A DNA stretch of 64,000 nt from Saururus chinensis (lineage: Eukaryota > Streptophyta > Magnoliopsida > Piperales > Saururaceae), in the NCBI GenBank assembly GCA_035235625.1, contig CP141143.1:20815092-20879091 (forward strand), written 5' to 3'. Each line of letters starts with the position of its first letter. The stretch's first letter is position 1. This document shows, one piece after another, positions 12,902 to 25,618 of this stretch. The position numbers and the translations under genes were made by a program. The notes beneath the pieces are model-generated. The model was not told the origin of the DNA and did not search any database. It saw nothing but the letters and a program-made list of their open reading frames with translations.

Positions 12902-13080
12902 TAATCTTCTGCTTCTTGCCTTCCTAACTCCTTCCTTCTCTACTCTTTTACGTTGTGGCTCAGTGATAGATATAGAGGAGGGGAGTGGGGGGAGGAGAGA
13001 AGGAGAGGTGATGCTAGATAGAGAGAGAACGAGAGGAGAGACTAGAGAGAGAAAGAGGAGGATAGAAGGCTAGCAGAGGG
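12902..13080 (-). promoter_or_regulatory. CT-rich 5' leader of the P450 gene
   Basis: Between the ATG at 12901 and the TATA box, the minus strand is rich in CT/CTCTCT (plus strand GAGAGA, about 12970-13075). Such pyrimidine tracts are common in plant 5' leaders and can bind GAGA-type (BPC) factors; that role is inference. I see no upstream ATG with a long frame. Confidence 0.6.
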
Positions 13081-13084
13081 GTCG

Positions 13085-13092
13085 TTTTTATA
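13085..13092 (-). promoter_or_regulatory. TATA box of the P450 gene
   Basis: Minus-strand TATAAAAA in the context CTCTATAAAAACGAC lies about 190 bases upstream of the start codon. A start of transcription near 13055-13060 would leave a leader of about 155 bases made of the CT-rich tract. Confidence 0.7.
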
Positions 13093-13099
13093 GAGGGGC

Positions 13100-16000
13100 C
13101 GGCGCCGTTAGGGCCGCCACTTGGGGTCAACGGAGCTGGCAATTTTCACCATTTTCTTCTCAACTTCATTTCTTTCGTTGACCACTATGCCCTCCATTCC
13201 AAACTTCAATCCTCGTGTTTTTGGTTTTTTTATTCTTTAAGCCACTAAACAGAAATCGGCTTTCTCTGTTTTTCTCCTTCTGACCTTCTCTAGAATCAGA
13301 GTTGCTTATGAAATTTGATGCTAAAGATAACTCTTTTGTGGTTTTCCTGTATCTTCTACATCCAAAGTACTGTGGCCTATGATGATGTCTTTTGATTTTA
13401 AGTTGGATTGCACAGTAAGAATGAGCATCAGAGGGAGGGGAATGTAGCGGGCCTTGATAGTGTTCCATGAGACAGCATTCAAGGCGCAGCCCTTGTTCAG
13501 TTACATCATTTTCTATCATGTTTCCTCTTCCAACATTTGAATTAAATGTGAATGTGGACACTTATCTGACAGATAGGAAAGATGTACTGCTGTTTGTCAG
13601 CAATGTAAAAAGGCTAAACAAGCATGAAACTTCCCAGAAAGGTCTCTTTGCGAAAGTGTTTGGGCGACAAAAGGGGGGTCCTGAAGGGTTGGCAAAGGGA
13701 TGGATATTGCTCCCAGCTTCTTACCAACCTAACAGCCAAGACGCGTTTGTAGTCCAAGTCAAGGGTTCAAAGATTGCATTTGTGTTGTGTGTAATCTCCA
13801 TCTGTCTATCAAGCCTTACTATGCCCAGAGCATCTGCAATTGGTGCGATGCATAAATGTGCTTCTCTGTTTGTAGATGGAAATAAATAATTTGAGGGTGC
13901 GTGTGGATACATGGATTTTTAAGGGGTGTGATTTTTAAATGGGTGAGATTTGGTACTCCTATGTTTGAGAACCCCTCTTAGATGAGATTTAATTTTGGCC
14001 TAAATTTCACCACAAATCCAAGTGTAATTAGGAACATGCAATTTGGAAATCACATCAAGAGACTTGTTCTTTGGAAATCTAGTAGTCGTGACATAAGATT
14101 TGTTTTACTTTTTTTTTATACCACCTTGCTCCTCTCCCACAATCCTTTTAATGTCCTCCTTCCACTAACCTCTCTTATGTGTCATCTTCTCCTCTAACTT
14201 TCTCTTGCAAAGTGAAATTGAGTTGTATTTATTAGCCATGTAAACCCCCTCCACCTTGTTCTCTTGAGGTGTTACCTCCATCTCATTCACTATGAACTGA
14301 TCCACCCAACAATAAGTAAAAGAAAGTTAATTTTCTTCACACTTTACAAAAGATGCAAAAGACAGAATAACTTTTAAATAATATCATATTTTAAATGTAA
14401 ATTAGACTTATGCAATTTTAAATTACACCTGAAATCAAAATCAAGGTTGCCAAATGTTTTTTTCATTATTCACTAAACAAAATTGGAACTCAAAGAGCTC
14501 TCTCTACCTTTGTTATTAAATCCAAATGCGTTATTGAATTTTGTATACCAATCAGTTCATGGAGCTATAAATATGTCAAGGCCAATTTGGTCAATTGAAG
14601 ATTCCTCCCAAAACATGCATATGGCTGGGAATAACAGAGGAACCAGAGGTGTATAAAAATAATATATCAAAGATTATTCAACGTCCCAATAAATTAATTA
14701 TCCAAAATCAATTAGTTTACATATAGAAAAGCCACTCTACAACTGATATGTTTAGCTGGAACATTTACGACGATGGAAGTTCAGATATTTTAGTACACAT
14801 GACATGCAAGATGATGGAAGTTTTGCATGCGAAGAGATATAAACAAGGGAAATTTGGTGCATTAGCTCTTGTGTGATACCAATGAAAACTAAAAATAAGA
14901 AGAGGGATTTGGGGATGAAAAGAGGGGGAGAGGTTGGTGTTCTTGGAAGGTTGCTCTTAAATTAGAGCACATGGGAACAAGGCTGTCTATTTAGGGGGAC
15001 ACTTTTCTCCGTTTTTGGTGGGCTTATGGGGTGTAAGTGTCAGACACAGTGCCATTCCCCACCCAACAAAAGGTGACCCACGCGAGGGGCACCTCCCCTA
15101 ATTGTGTCCTAATGTGCACAAGACAACTGGGCCCTTCTGCTCCCCTCCCTCATACTGGGTCCCCTCCCCCCCCTCTCCCAATAAAGTAGCTCCCACTCCT
15201 TTCACTTGTTTCTCCCTAATAATTCAGACTTTGAATCAAAATGAATGTTCTATATCTGCCTCCTCTGTTCCGGGGTTTGTTTGAATGGCAGAGGAAAACA
15301 TTCTGTAGAGTTAATTGAACTTAGATTGTTTCAATCTAATGGGAACAAAGCTATATGCAAAAAGAACAAAGTTCAATTAGGATAGGGGTGAGGCCATCGT
15401 GTAATGCGAGAACATAAACATGCTCACAAAATCAGGTGATGTTGGGAGTCCAAGATGTAAATTAATTGGTGTTCTAGGCTCAATTGGCCTCTGTACTCAC
15501 TTGTTGTCCCTTGTCTACCATGACAAGGATGCCAAATCCCACCGTATCCAAGTAACTCATCAAGACTAAATTCTCATTTCCAAAGGGATTTTGTTAGTTA
15601 GACGTTTTGAAAGGAAAAGGTAAAGCAAGTAAGAATTTCTCAATTTTTTGTATTGTCATGTCAATTGAATAAAAACAAAGAGATATCAAAACGGAAAAAC
15701 GACTGTCATGCATGCCTCACATTTTTCATGCATTAGTAAATACTCCAATTCGTCCTTGGCTGTCAGTTTTTGGTTTTTTTGTTCAAGTTGGAAAAGTAAA
15801 ACTTTAGATAAGAAACCAAGAATTTATCACTTGAGGTGCAGATGACATACAAGAAAGCGTGGAGTTTTCGAAACTGCCCAAAATTCCAACCATGTAAAGA
15901 GAGGCTGTGAAATATTCCATTTATTTTGTTTTCTGGGGCTTTCTTATCTTCTAACCCTTTTCCCTCCTTCCTTTCATTGTGTCCCAAAAGCTGCCTGCAT

Positions 16001-19000
16001 TACAGTTTTGGGGGGAGCAGGACTTGCTTGTTGCTTTCTAGAAAATGAGGAGGAGCGGATTCGGTCAAGTTGGTTTTTGGCATTCTTTTTCTGGGTAAGA
16101 TTCCAAGTGCTGATTATTTGTTGCTCTTCTGATTTGAGAAGACTATATAAAGCATGTCTATCAGAATTTGCAAACACTTTATCTTTCATTCAATGTTCCA
16201 TGATTTTCCCCCCTAAAATCCAAATTGATACTTCTTTCAAAATTTACAGCTTTAGGTGTGAGCTGTCTACAAAATTTTGTAAAATCAATATTTGTCCTAT
16301 TGGACCTCATATGACACGGATAAAAAATTAAGAAATACTAACTTCCTTATGCCTTTTTATGCGGATAAAAGAATTGGCCACATCTAGGTCCAGAGCTTGG
16401 TCCCTACTTATCTGCATGCTAGCAGCATCACGTCTAAATTATTGAGAGATATTTGTGGGTGCCCATTGGATTTATTAGCATAAGGAAGCAACAAATAAAG
16501 CAAGATTAATGACTTGAACCAGAGGATTGTGAGTTTGTAGTTTGTCATAGAATGTTTATACACTGTGACTGGCAATATGGATCTCTATCCTACCATATCT
16601 GCCTCAAATCATGTAATTTTTTATTAAAAGAATTCAAGACAGAGCCTACATTGAATAAAAAAGAAAAAAAAAGTGTTTCCAGTGCAACAGTTGGCAATAG
16701 CTAGAGTTGCAACTTACGCATTAAGAAAACTTGCAAAAGAATCCAAAAGATTCAGCAGCTAGGTTGAGACAAGAAATGAGAATAAGAAGAAGATGCTCAT
16801 CTATCCATCGGGATTTCTTGCCCTCCACAGTTGAGTACATGATCTGCTTCCATGACTTTTCCATTAATGCTTTTTCTTCTTTTCTTTTAAGGAAGTCAAA
16901 TGCTTTTCCTAGCTTAATGCATCCAGGTTACGGTATATCTCCGCCATCCACATGATAGGCTTCAACTCACAGAAGCCGCATTAAATGTTCACACAATTAA
17001 AAAAAGTGCTTTGTCATATTTTTGTTGAGGTTGGGTAAGTTGGTGCCACCGCCAGCTTTAGCCAAACAGAACCCAGTTGATTAGGCAGATATTGTTTTAG
17101 GCCTTAGTTGGCATGTTGGATAGGGCACCCTTTTATGCACAGTCCATAACAAAACGGATGCAAGTTACAAATACTAAAGTAGGGGACCTCTGTTGAGCTT
17201 GGCTGGATGGTCAGACTGCCCTTGCTTCAGCTCAGCTAGTCCTGAAGAGACGAGACCTCCTCAATATGAACATGAGATTGATGACCAAGCTACTGTCAGA
17301 ATTGGCTGACTTGAATCTTGACGAAAAATGAAACACGAATTCAACTTATAGACTGGAAATTTAGTTAATTCTGAAAATTTTATACATTATACAGCCTAAT
17401 TGGATTAAGATCAACGACTTTAACCTTAGACTTGTGACAAGATGTTGAACTTAGTTTTGTTATTATGTTCTTTTTTTCTTAAAAAAAAATATTTTGCATC
17501 ACCAAATGCTAGCTTTGGGTGAAATTGCTTTAACATGATGGCAGTTTTTCATTGTGTCAACAATTCTAAAAAACTTCACATAAAAGTTGACTTACAATGT
17601 CTTATGGCTAGGAAAGGTTCACTATTTTGTAATGCAAAGTGGGCCATTTTGTTCTCTTAATCGTAGCCACAGAACAAAATTCCTTTGTTGGCACCTTTTC
17701 TTTTTTATTACAAGAGCCCCCGGAGGGGTAGAAGGGCTATTCATAAACTAGAAGAACCGTACACAAGTAGCATACTACAAAAACAGGGAGATGCATGAAC
17801 ATTATCAGCAGCCTTTACAACGGTTTCCACTATGGATCTTCCATGATCAAATGTTTGCAATTACTGTAGACCTTCCATGAACCCAAACTCCACATGTTCT
17901 AGTGGTATATTTTCCCAACATGCCAAATGTTTATAGTTACAGTTCCCCTTCCAATGAGTATATATATGCCCCATTTCTAATAAAAACAAATGAGGGCCAC
18001 TTGTAATCATTACCACAATCCGCTGTTTCTCCACAGAAGAAGATAACAGCAATATGTATTTAAATGTGAATGCTAGCTGCCTTTCGTATACAAACTGGAC
18101 ACTAGTGAGCAGTGACGACCCAGTTATCTGTGAGCTGAAAAATTAGGGAAGGAAAGGGAGAGGGAGGGTCGGATACAGATCTGATCAACTGATGAGCTTT
18201 CTTCCACGCAATCAGCGGGTGTGACGAGTCATAAGCCCCCTCTGCTGGCCCTGCAACAGCCTTGTCAACTCATGCAACTCCACTTGGCACCCTCCCACAC
18301 TCACGCTTTCTATCTGCCCTCCACACATCACCTCCTCTCCGGTCTTTCCTCCGCCCACCCCCATTCTATCACCCCCAAAGGGTTACTAAGCTCCACCTTG
18401 TCCTCTTCCCACCATTTCCACAGCATGACTCCCACATATGTTCATAAGCTCCTTGGGCCCCCGAGTTACTGCAGTTGCGTGCTTGTTTCAAGTTTCAACA
18501 AATACGATCATTAACTCGAGGCCTTTTTGGTCGTTTCTTACTTCATTAACTTGTGGAAGACAATTGAGCAAGATGTAAGAAGAAAAGCGAGGCCGGCACT
18601 AGAATCTGCCGAGCCCAAGATGTGGAGGATACGGGGACACAGAGGGTATCATACAGGGGATCCTTGTGGAGGCCCAGTTGGGGTCACCATGGTGATAAGG
18701 CTTGATGGGTCCTAGCCATTTGTGTGTAACTGTGCCACCCCAAAAAGGCATTAACAGTGAATTTTGTTTATGTTGCCGGAACATATGCCAAAACAAATAA
18801 AAAAATATAAGTTTCACATTCTACAACTTGAGAGCGTAAGGTGTTTGCTCTCCAGCTTCTTCTGACTATCTGCTGGCCGACAGCACCCACATCCACTGCA
18901 GCAGGGGCAGATGGACCCAACCCCTTGTTTTGATGTGCTTGTATCTGAACGCCAAAAACTAATGCCTTACTTGAAGTAAAAGAGTCTGGACAAATGTGTA

Positions 19001-20100
19001 TGTGTGTAACGGAGAAAGCTGTTAATGGGTCCAGCCTTCAGGTGTGCAAAACTAACTTTCCCAGACTTTTTTTTTCTCAAACGCTAAAGGTAAGTGAGAT
19101 GCCTTGATTGTGAAAATGGACAAAAGGACGGTGGAATGACTGACGATTTTTTTTTTTTGGGTAAAAGGAATGACTAGTGATTGTGTGTTGGTACATAGAT
19201 AACAAACTTCAGCAGGGGGGAGAGCAGCTCTGCCACCCGGCTGATAAAAAAGTACTGCGTTGAGGAAAGCAGTGAAGCAATGTCCTAGCAAGCTATGTAG
19301 TTATCGCCCTCGTGAATGGAGGGATCTCTCTTCACTTTCAAATTGCCAAGCCGTCTCCCATCAAACCGTAAAGAAAAAGTTAAAAACCTCCTCATTGTGT
19401 GTCAGTTATCTGCAGGTTTTTGCGCCAGAGAAAGAGAGGTGGGAGAAAGAGAGAGAGAAGGCTACCCAACATGTGACGAGTTTATGTTTTGTCCCTTTGG
19501 AACCAGTCTTGTCTCTGCAACGATTCTGTGAAAAAACGGCCATGTCTTGTAGCTCTTGCAAAGCTCTCTCTTTCTTACAGTGTCATAGCCAGTCGGCAGT
19601 CATAACCCATCTTTCTTTCAGGTTATATACAGAAACGGAAGGTGCCTTCGTACTCCCATTGGCCAGTGTCATCTCCTTTAGTTACCAAAAAGAGTGTCAA
19701 TGTGTCATCTCCTGTTCCTCCTTTGGCTCCCCCATCTTCTCTACCCTAAGATTACATTTTTACTGCACCTTATAGTGGCTGGCACTTGGGCTTGCACCAC
19801 CAGGGCATGTGACACTCGCATGCCACCTTCAAAAACTGGATGATCACTTGCATCAACGCATAAACTAAAATTTGCAGAAGGTAACAAAGCAGGATTAATA
19901 CATGAATGCATGTATAATACGGCGTCAACAAGGCGTACAAAATGCTACATGCAACTCGTATGTGGATTGTACATAGCCATATATAATGGTTAGCAATGTT
20001 ATTTGATTTACCAATTATTAGCAGAAGTATATGTGCATAATGCACTTATTACACTTGATAGATTTAGTCTTGTGTTGAGTTTTAAGTTTAATTACCTTAC
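13100..20100. other. Intergenic region upstream of the P450; no supported gene
   Basis: About 7 kb of mixed low-copy-looking sequence. The longest open frame (19260-19775, plus) has cysteine-rich low-complexity composition and no recognisable domain, so I do not call it. GA-rich bits occur near 19430-19460. A C-rich, pyrimidine-biased block at 18230-18450 is open in two frames but resembles leader or promoter sequence rather than protein. No transposase, LTR ends or RNA genes were recognised. Confidence 0.4.
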
Positions 20101-20159
20101 TCAATTCATAAATAAAAGTTTATAAATAATATTTTTGTTATATTGGGTAATTTAAGACT

Positions 20160-21420
20160 TTTATGTAAAAAATTTCTCTTTTTTTTCAATTTAAATAATA
20201 GTGTATAAATTAGGGATAATTTAGGATTTCTATAACTAAAATATCTTTCCTTCTTCTCACTTTAGTAAATTCTAAACTAATTAAGACTATAAAATTTATA
20301 TTTTTTATATAAAAATAAGGTTATGCTTATTAAAAAAAATTATTATAAAATTTCAAGTCTCTTGAATTCTAAATTAATTAAGAATTTCCTTGAATAGGCA
20401 ATATAGGCACAGTATGACCAAAATCTCTACCCCCTTTTCACTTTAATAATAGTATAAGTATATATGTCTTCCTTCTCCCTTTAATATGTTTTATATGAAT
20501 TAGAATTATGAAATCCATATTTTTTATGTGACAACAAGGCTATACTTATTAGAGAAATTATTGTAATATTTTAGGTTATTTAAATTTTAAATAATTAAGA
20601 ATTTATTTGAAATGACAATATAAGTATAAAAATTATTATAATATTTTAGGTCTCACGAATTCTAAATTAATGAGGAGTTTATTTGAAAAGGCAATATAGG
20701 ATAGTGTGACAAAAATTTACTTTTAGATAAATTAAGACTTTCTTTGAAAGAGAAATATAGACATAAAAATTATTGTAATATTTTAAGTCTCTTTAATATT
20801 AAATTAATTAAAAACTTATTTAAAAAGGCAATATAGACATAGCATGACAAAAATCTCCTTCTAAATTAATTAAGAGTTTTTATGAAAGGGCAACATAGAC
20901 ATATAAATTATTATAATATTTTAAGTTTTTAAATTCTAAATTAAATAAGAGTCTCTTTCAAAGGGTAATATATGCAAGCATGACAAAAATCTCTGCCCCC
21001 CATCTTACATTAATATTAGTATAGAAAAGGGTAATATAATTAAATAAATCATTGTAATATATTAAGTCTATTCCATTCTAATAATTAAGAGCTTTTTTGA
21101 AATGGCAATATAGGCAGAGAGTGCAAAAAAAAAAATTCTAAATTAATTAAGTATTTCTTTGAAAGGGCAATATATGTATATAAATCATTGTGATATTTTA
21201 GGTCTCTTGAATTCTAAATTATTTAAAATTTTATTTGAAAGGGCAATATAGGTATAATATGGTAAAGATCTTCATATTTTTTATTTTAATAATGATATAT
21301 AGATCTCCTTCTAAATTAATTAAGAATTTTTTTAAAAGAGTAATATAGATATAGTATAACAAAAAACTCCACCCCCACTTCTCACTCTAATAATACTATA
21401 GATATAGATATATTAGATTG
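20160..21420. repeat. Degenerate AT-rich tandem repeat array
   Basis: The motif GGCAATATAGGCATA with neighbours TTCTAAATTAATTAAGA and TTATTATAATATTTTAGGTCTC recurs about eleven times at intervals of roughly 60-140 bases (near 20395, 20620, 20690, 20754, 20828, 20890, 20968, 21105, 21166, 21241 and 21340). Copies are diverged and the unit length is irregular, as in an old minisatellite. No gene lies here. Confidence 0.7.
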
Positions 21421-21479
21421 AGAAATCCTTGGCACAATATGCAATCTATATAATAGAATTTTTTGGGGATCTATATATA

Positions 21480-21860
<381 letters not shown>

Positions 21861-23730
21861 AGGGTCATATTGACTCAACTAGACTTGAATCTAATCGATT
21901 CGACTCGACTCGAGATAGATTCAAAGCTTGGCTATTTGTTATACATCACTTCTTATATATTATACTCATATTATATAAAATTTCTTAACTTTCACCTATC
22001 ATGTATTTATAATATTCTATATTATTTTATAAAAATATATATATTATATATACATTAATGCATGATATATAATATACTATTTAATATGGTATATAATACC
22101 CATATTATGCTATTTATTTCAAATAGATAAAAATCCTACTACTAATAAAATTGAAAATGTAGGTACAAATTTTTTTATTCCTAATCTACCCTTATTTATC
22201 AATATAATATTATTTAAATTTTAAATACTATATTTAATCATCTTAGCCATCTTAATTATAATAAATATAAATATGTAATTCTACTAGTATAATAAAAATT
22301 CTTAATTTAACTAATAATATTAGTTTAACAGTGGAGATCTAGTGAACTATATCTAGATTTTACCTACAAATATATTTAATAAACCAAGTCTAGATTGGTC
22401 TTATTTTAACCCTAAATTTTGAAATGTTAGTTACAATTTTTATAGAGTAGAATTATGGTTGTTATAACCTTTTTATTTTTGTAATGTTGATGTGATTCGA
22501 CCCCAATTCAAATGTAGGTTTGAAGTCCTATACTATAACTTTTGCACTCGAGCTTAAGTTGAGTTTTTTGTTCCTTAGTTGAATTAAACCCGAGCCCGAG
22601 TTTGAATTGAGAGTATAAGTGTTCAATCGAGTTTGAGCTAAGCTCGAACTAAGTTTTTATAAATCAAATTCTAATAAAAAAACCCAAAACTAGCAAACCC
22701 AAAACTAGCTAGGTTCAACTCGAATTATATCTATCAACCCTAAACCTTGCAATGAATGAAAGACAGGTCAGCTTCTTGTTCAGTTGTACTTCGGCACTTC
22801 TCGACCTCTAAATGAACTTATATTAGTAAACCCTAATTCAATATATACGTATACATAGATTCAAAAGTGTATATATTTCGATATATGCTGGTCAAAATGG
22901 CTAAATCAGAAGTGTTGCACCCTTCGGTCGCAACAAAAAGAGACAAATATGCTCCTAGATGCTTTGAACATGATGACCAGCTAGCAACGGATATAAATCA
23001 CTCTTGCCTATTTGCCCATCCATGATGAGCTCTTTTCAGTCGCTATCAAGAATTATGGAGTTATATATGCTTACCAAGCATGCATTAGCACAATAGGAAG
23101 TAATTTTCACTCGCATCCAAGGGCAAGGAGGACCCACTGCACTCAGACTTGGTGCTAAACATGGAACCGGAAAGTTCTTGCTTTCCTACTGTTTGTCCAT
23201 GTTGGACTGACGCTGATGCTTGCATGGTTGTTTTTGCGATAGGTCTAACATCAGACATACTGGACCGAGGACAGAAGGGCCCAAGGGTGAAAGATGCTGC
23301 TCCCAGATAGCATGACCCGGCCCAGCAATGCACAACTAAAAGATAGCAAAGTCCAGTCCAAGGGAATAAATGGAGACATTTGGATCAAGACAAGTGAGCT
23401 TTAAATCAGGGCCTGTATAGGGTCCTGGCTGCAGCAGGGGGAGGCCCATTGCAAAGTACTAGTGCTTGGTTTTCACTTACCACAGCTGCATCCTGCGGCC
23501 CTGATTTCTGTTGAAGAAATCGACTCCCCACCTTCGGAGCACCCTTCTTGTCGTTCCCACAACTTCCCATCCAACTGTTGGGAAGTAGGGACAACAAGGA
23601 CTGGTACTAAGAACGCCTAGCTCCCTAACTCATCCTCCACCAGTTCTTTAAGATTTTCATGTTAGTGCCTCTTACCGGCTCATAAAGCTAGTCACATTCA
23701 CTTCACACATATAAAATTAGTACGAATTTA
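21861..23730. other. AT-rich intergenic sequence with dispersed-repeat debris
   Basis: 22500-22740 carries more GAGTTTGAGCTAAGCTCGAAC-type repeat sequence. Around 23480-23590 on the minus strand a short open stretch lies between an acceptor-like ACAG and a donor-like GTAAGTG and encodes GNDKKGAPKVGSRFLQQKSG. It may be an orphan exon, but I do not recognise it and find no partner exons. Confidence 0.35.
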
Positions 23731-23734
23731 CTTT

Positions 23735-24995
23735 TTGTCTAATAAAAACAAGATTAAGTTGAACTTTTTCTTTGTGCTACATTAGTCCCTCCGTACAACC
23801 TCATGGAATGATCACCATTTTTTTTTGGTAAACTGGAATATTGATCACCATGCTGAAGCAGAAAGTGGCGTTGGGGAGATGGGGTAGGCTTGAGGTATAA
23901 GTTGAACTTGGTTGCAAGAAGATGAACAACTACTTAAACGTTTTTAAACAAATGGAGCTATTAATTAATATGGGTTAGAGGGAATATAATATAATCATTT
24001 TAACAACAGTTAGTTTACATTATTAGCACTCCATACGTTTATCTCCCCTTCGAATTTTACTTAGTTATGTCCGCACACTTTGATGCTTGGACGTGCCCGG
24101 AAGTGTTGAACTAAATAAAATAATAATTTTACCTAGGAAAAATACTTATCTAACCTAGGAAAACATTAATATTTTACCTTTTTTAACAAATAGAATTCAA
24201 GCATTATGATATCGCACAATGGGCTTTTGACAAAGTAGGGAAGTTCAAAAGTAGCCCAACTTGAAGTTCACTTAACTAAACAGATCCAAAACCTGGCATA
24301 CTGGTTCGTTCCAAGGTATCATTTTCATCATCAGGCATAGGCTGCTTAGCAACATTGTTAAGCTCTTGATCATGTCTGTCAAAGAAAGAAATTGAAGCTC
24401 GTTAAGACAAATATTGTACTAAGTTTAAGAAACGCAATCCTCTTGGATGTCATCTTTAACTCAACAAGAAAGCAAACAACCAAATATTCAAAAATAAATA
24501 AACGTGTCAATGAGGAGCTTAGTATGATAAGATGCTCACCTTGCATGTTCTTCCATGTCAATGCTCACTTATGGGGGAGCAAGTGCAGAAGAGTCAACAA
24601 GATAAAGGTTAGGATCTCTACACAAATAGAGTTCATACAAAGTTAATCAAACTTGACACTCTCTACAATATAATAAGAACAAGCAGAAAGAAGGGAAAAT
24701 ACTCTGCAATTTTCCTGTCAAGATACAGCAAAGGCTTCTCAAAGTTGTAGTTGCTCTTGGCAGATATTTCATAATACTCTGACACTTCTCCCTATGGAAG
24801 GTAAATTAGTTCGCCTTAACTTGCTTGTTCTTCACATCAACTTTGTTTCCACAGAAGTATAGGGATGTTCTCACATAATATGTTTATTGCATAAAAACGA
24901 TAGCAGTCAAATTATCATTGGGTTGTAACAGTAGAGATTAGACAAACTACTTCAAGTGAGAGGCTTGAACAGGAAATGAGTCTACAAATAAACAT
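23735..24995 (-). repeat. Segmental duplication, copy A (diverged, truncated)
   Basis: This stretch aligns in the same orientation with 48355-50680. Shared blocks include the AAGTTGAACTTTTTCTTTGTGCTACATT region (23755 against 48373), CTTAGTTATG (24060 against 48908), a TTATCTAAC...ATTTTACCTTTTT block (24148 against 49110), CACAATGGG (24217 against 49243), and the Ran exons with their introns. Copy A is shorter and ends abruptly near 24995, inside the intron upstream of Ran exon 6. Retained introns mean duplication at DNA level, not retroposition. Confidence 0.82.
24316..24878 (-). pseudogene. Truncated Ran GTPase pseudogene (exons 6-8 only)
   Basis: Exon-like blocks matching the intact Ran gene at 49976-51819 lie at about 24702-24878 (exon 6), 24541-24620 (exon 7) and 24316-24376 (exon 8), separated by recognisable intron remnants. 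It reads [15 protein letters not shown], then DPNLYLVDSSALAPP and HDQELNNVAKQPMPDDEND. It cannot be functional. Exons 1-5 are missing, so there is no P-loop. The exon 6 acceptor AG is lost. Exon 6 has a small deletion before CTGTGGAAACAAAG and a stop (GCGAACTAA). Exon 7 has a stop where the parent has CCAGAAGTG. The normal terminal stop is gone. Parent-like splice sites remain at exon 7. Confidence 0.88.
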
Positions 24996-25618
24996 TCAAA
25001 CCAACGGCCAAACCGAGAGTGCATCTAATTCGAAATTTTACTTAAGAAATAAGAGATATATTTCCTCCCTTATCAAAAATTAAAAAAAATAAAATTTTCT
25101 ACTACAAGGTGCCAAAATTCTTATGTGTTTAGCAAACCATTCAAAATCAAACAAACAAAGACATAAGAAATTTTTTATATGGTAGCCATGGAATACTATG
25201 TCCATACAAATTAATACATATAGTAAACAAATTATATAGTTACCTATTTACAAAGGAAATGTCATTTTTTTTTTCACTCGACTCGTTTCCACACCACTCT
25301 AAACTCTTGTATCACTATCTCAATAATTTACTTGCATCAACTTTGGTCTTTTTCTCTTTAATTGTTTATGAAAGATCTTGATCTTCATTGCAAGTTGATG
25401 CATGACCAACATGGAGGTCCTCTTGAAGAAAGGGGTTCACCATGACATTTTTTCAAATGGTTTATTAACCCACAAGCATAGGGATAAAAACATATTTTTC
25501 TTGTAACTTTTGTTAGCATTTTAGTAATTATGAAAGTAATGTCCCTAATTTTTCTATAAATTTTTATGATTTTTTTGTTATTTTTTTATTATTTTTTAAA
25601 AAAAATGTGATGTTTCGG
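24996..25618. other. AT-rich intergenic sequence
   Basis: I see no gene, RNA or recognisable element here, only homopolymer-rich AT sequence (poly-T/poly-A runs near 25270 and 25560-25600). Confidence 0.5.

Noticed and set aside
19260..19775. 171-codon plus-strand open frame, one of the longest outside the P450 region
   Set aside because: Low-complexity Ser/Cys/Lys composition, no domain, no signal peptide or conserved motif, and an overlapping frame is also open. Most likely chance in GA- and CT-rich sequence.
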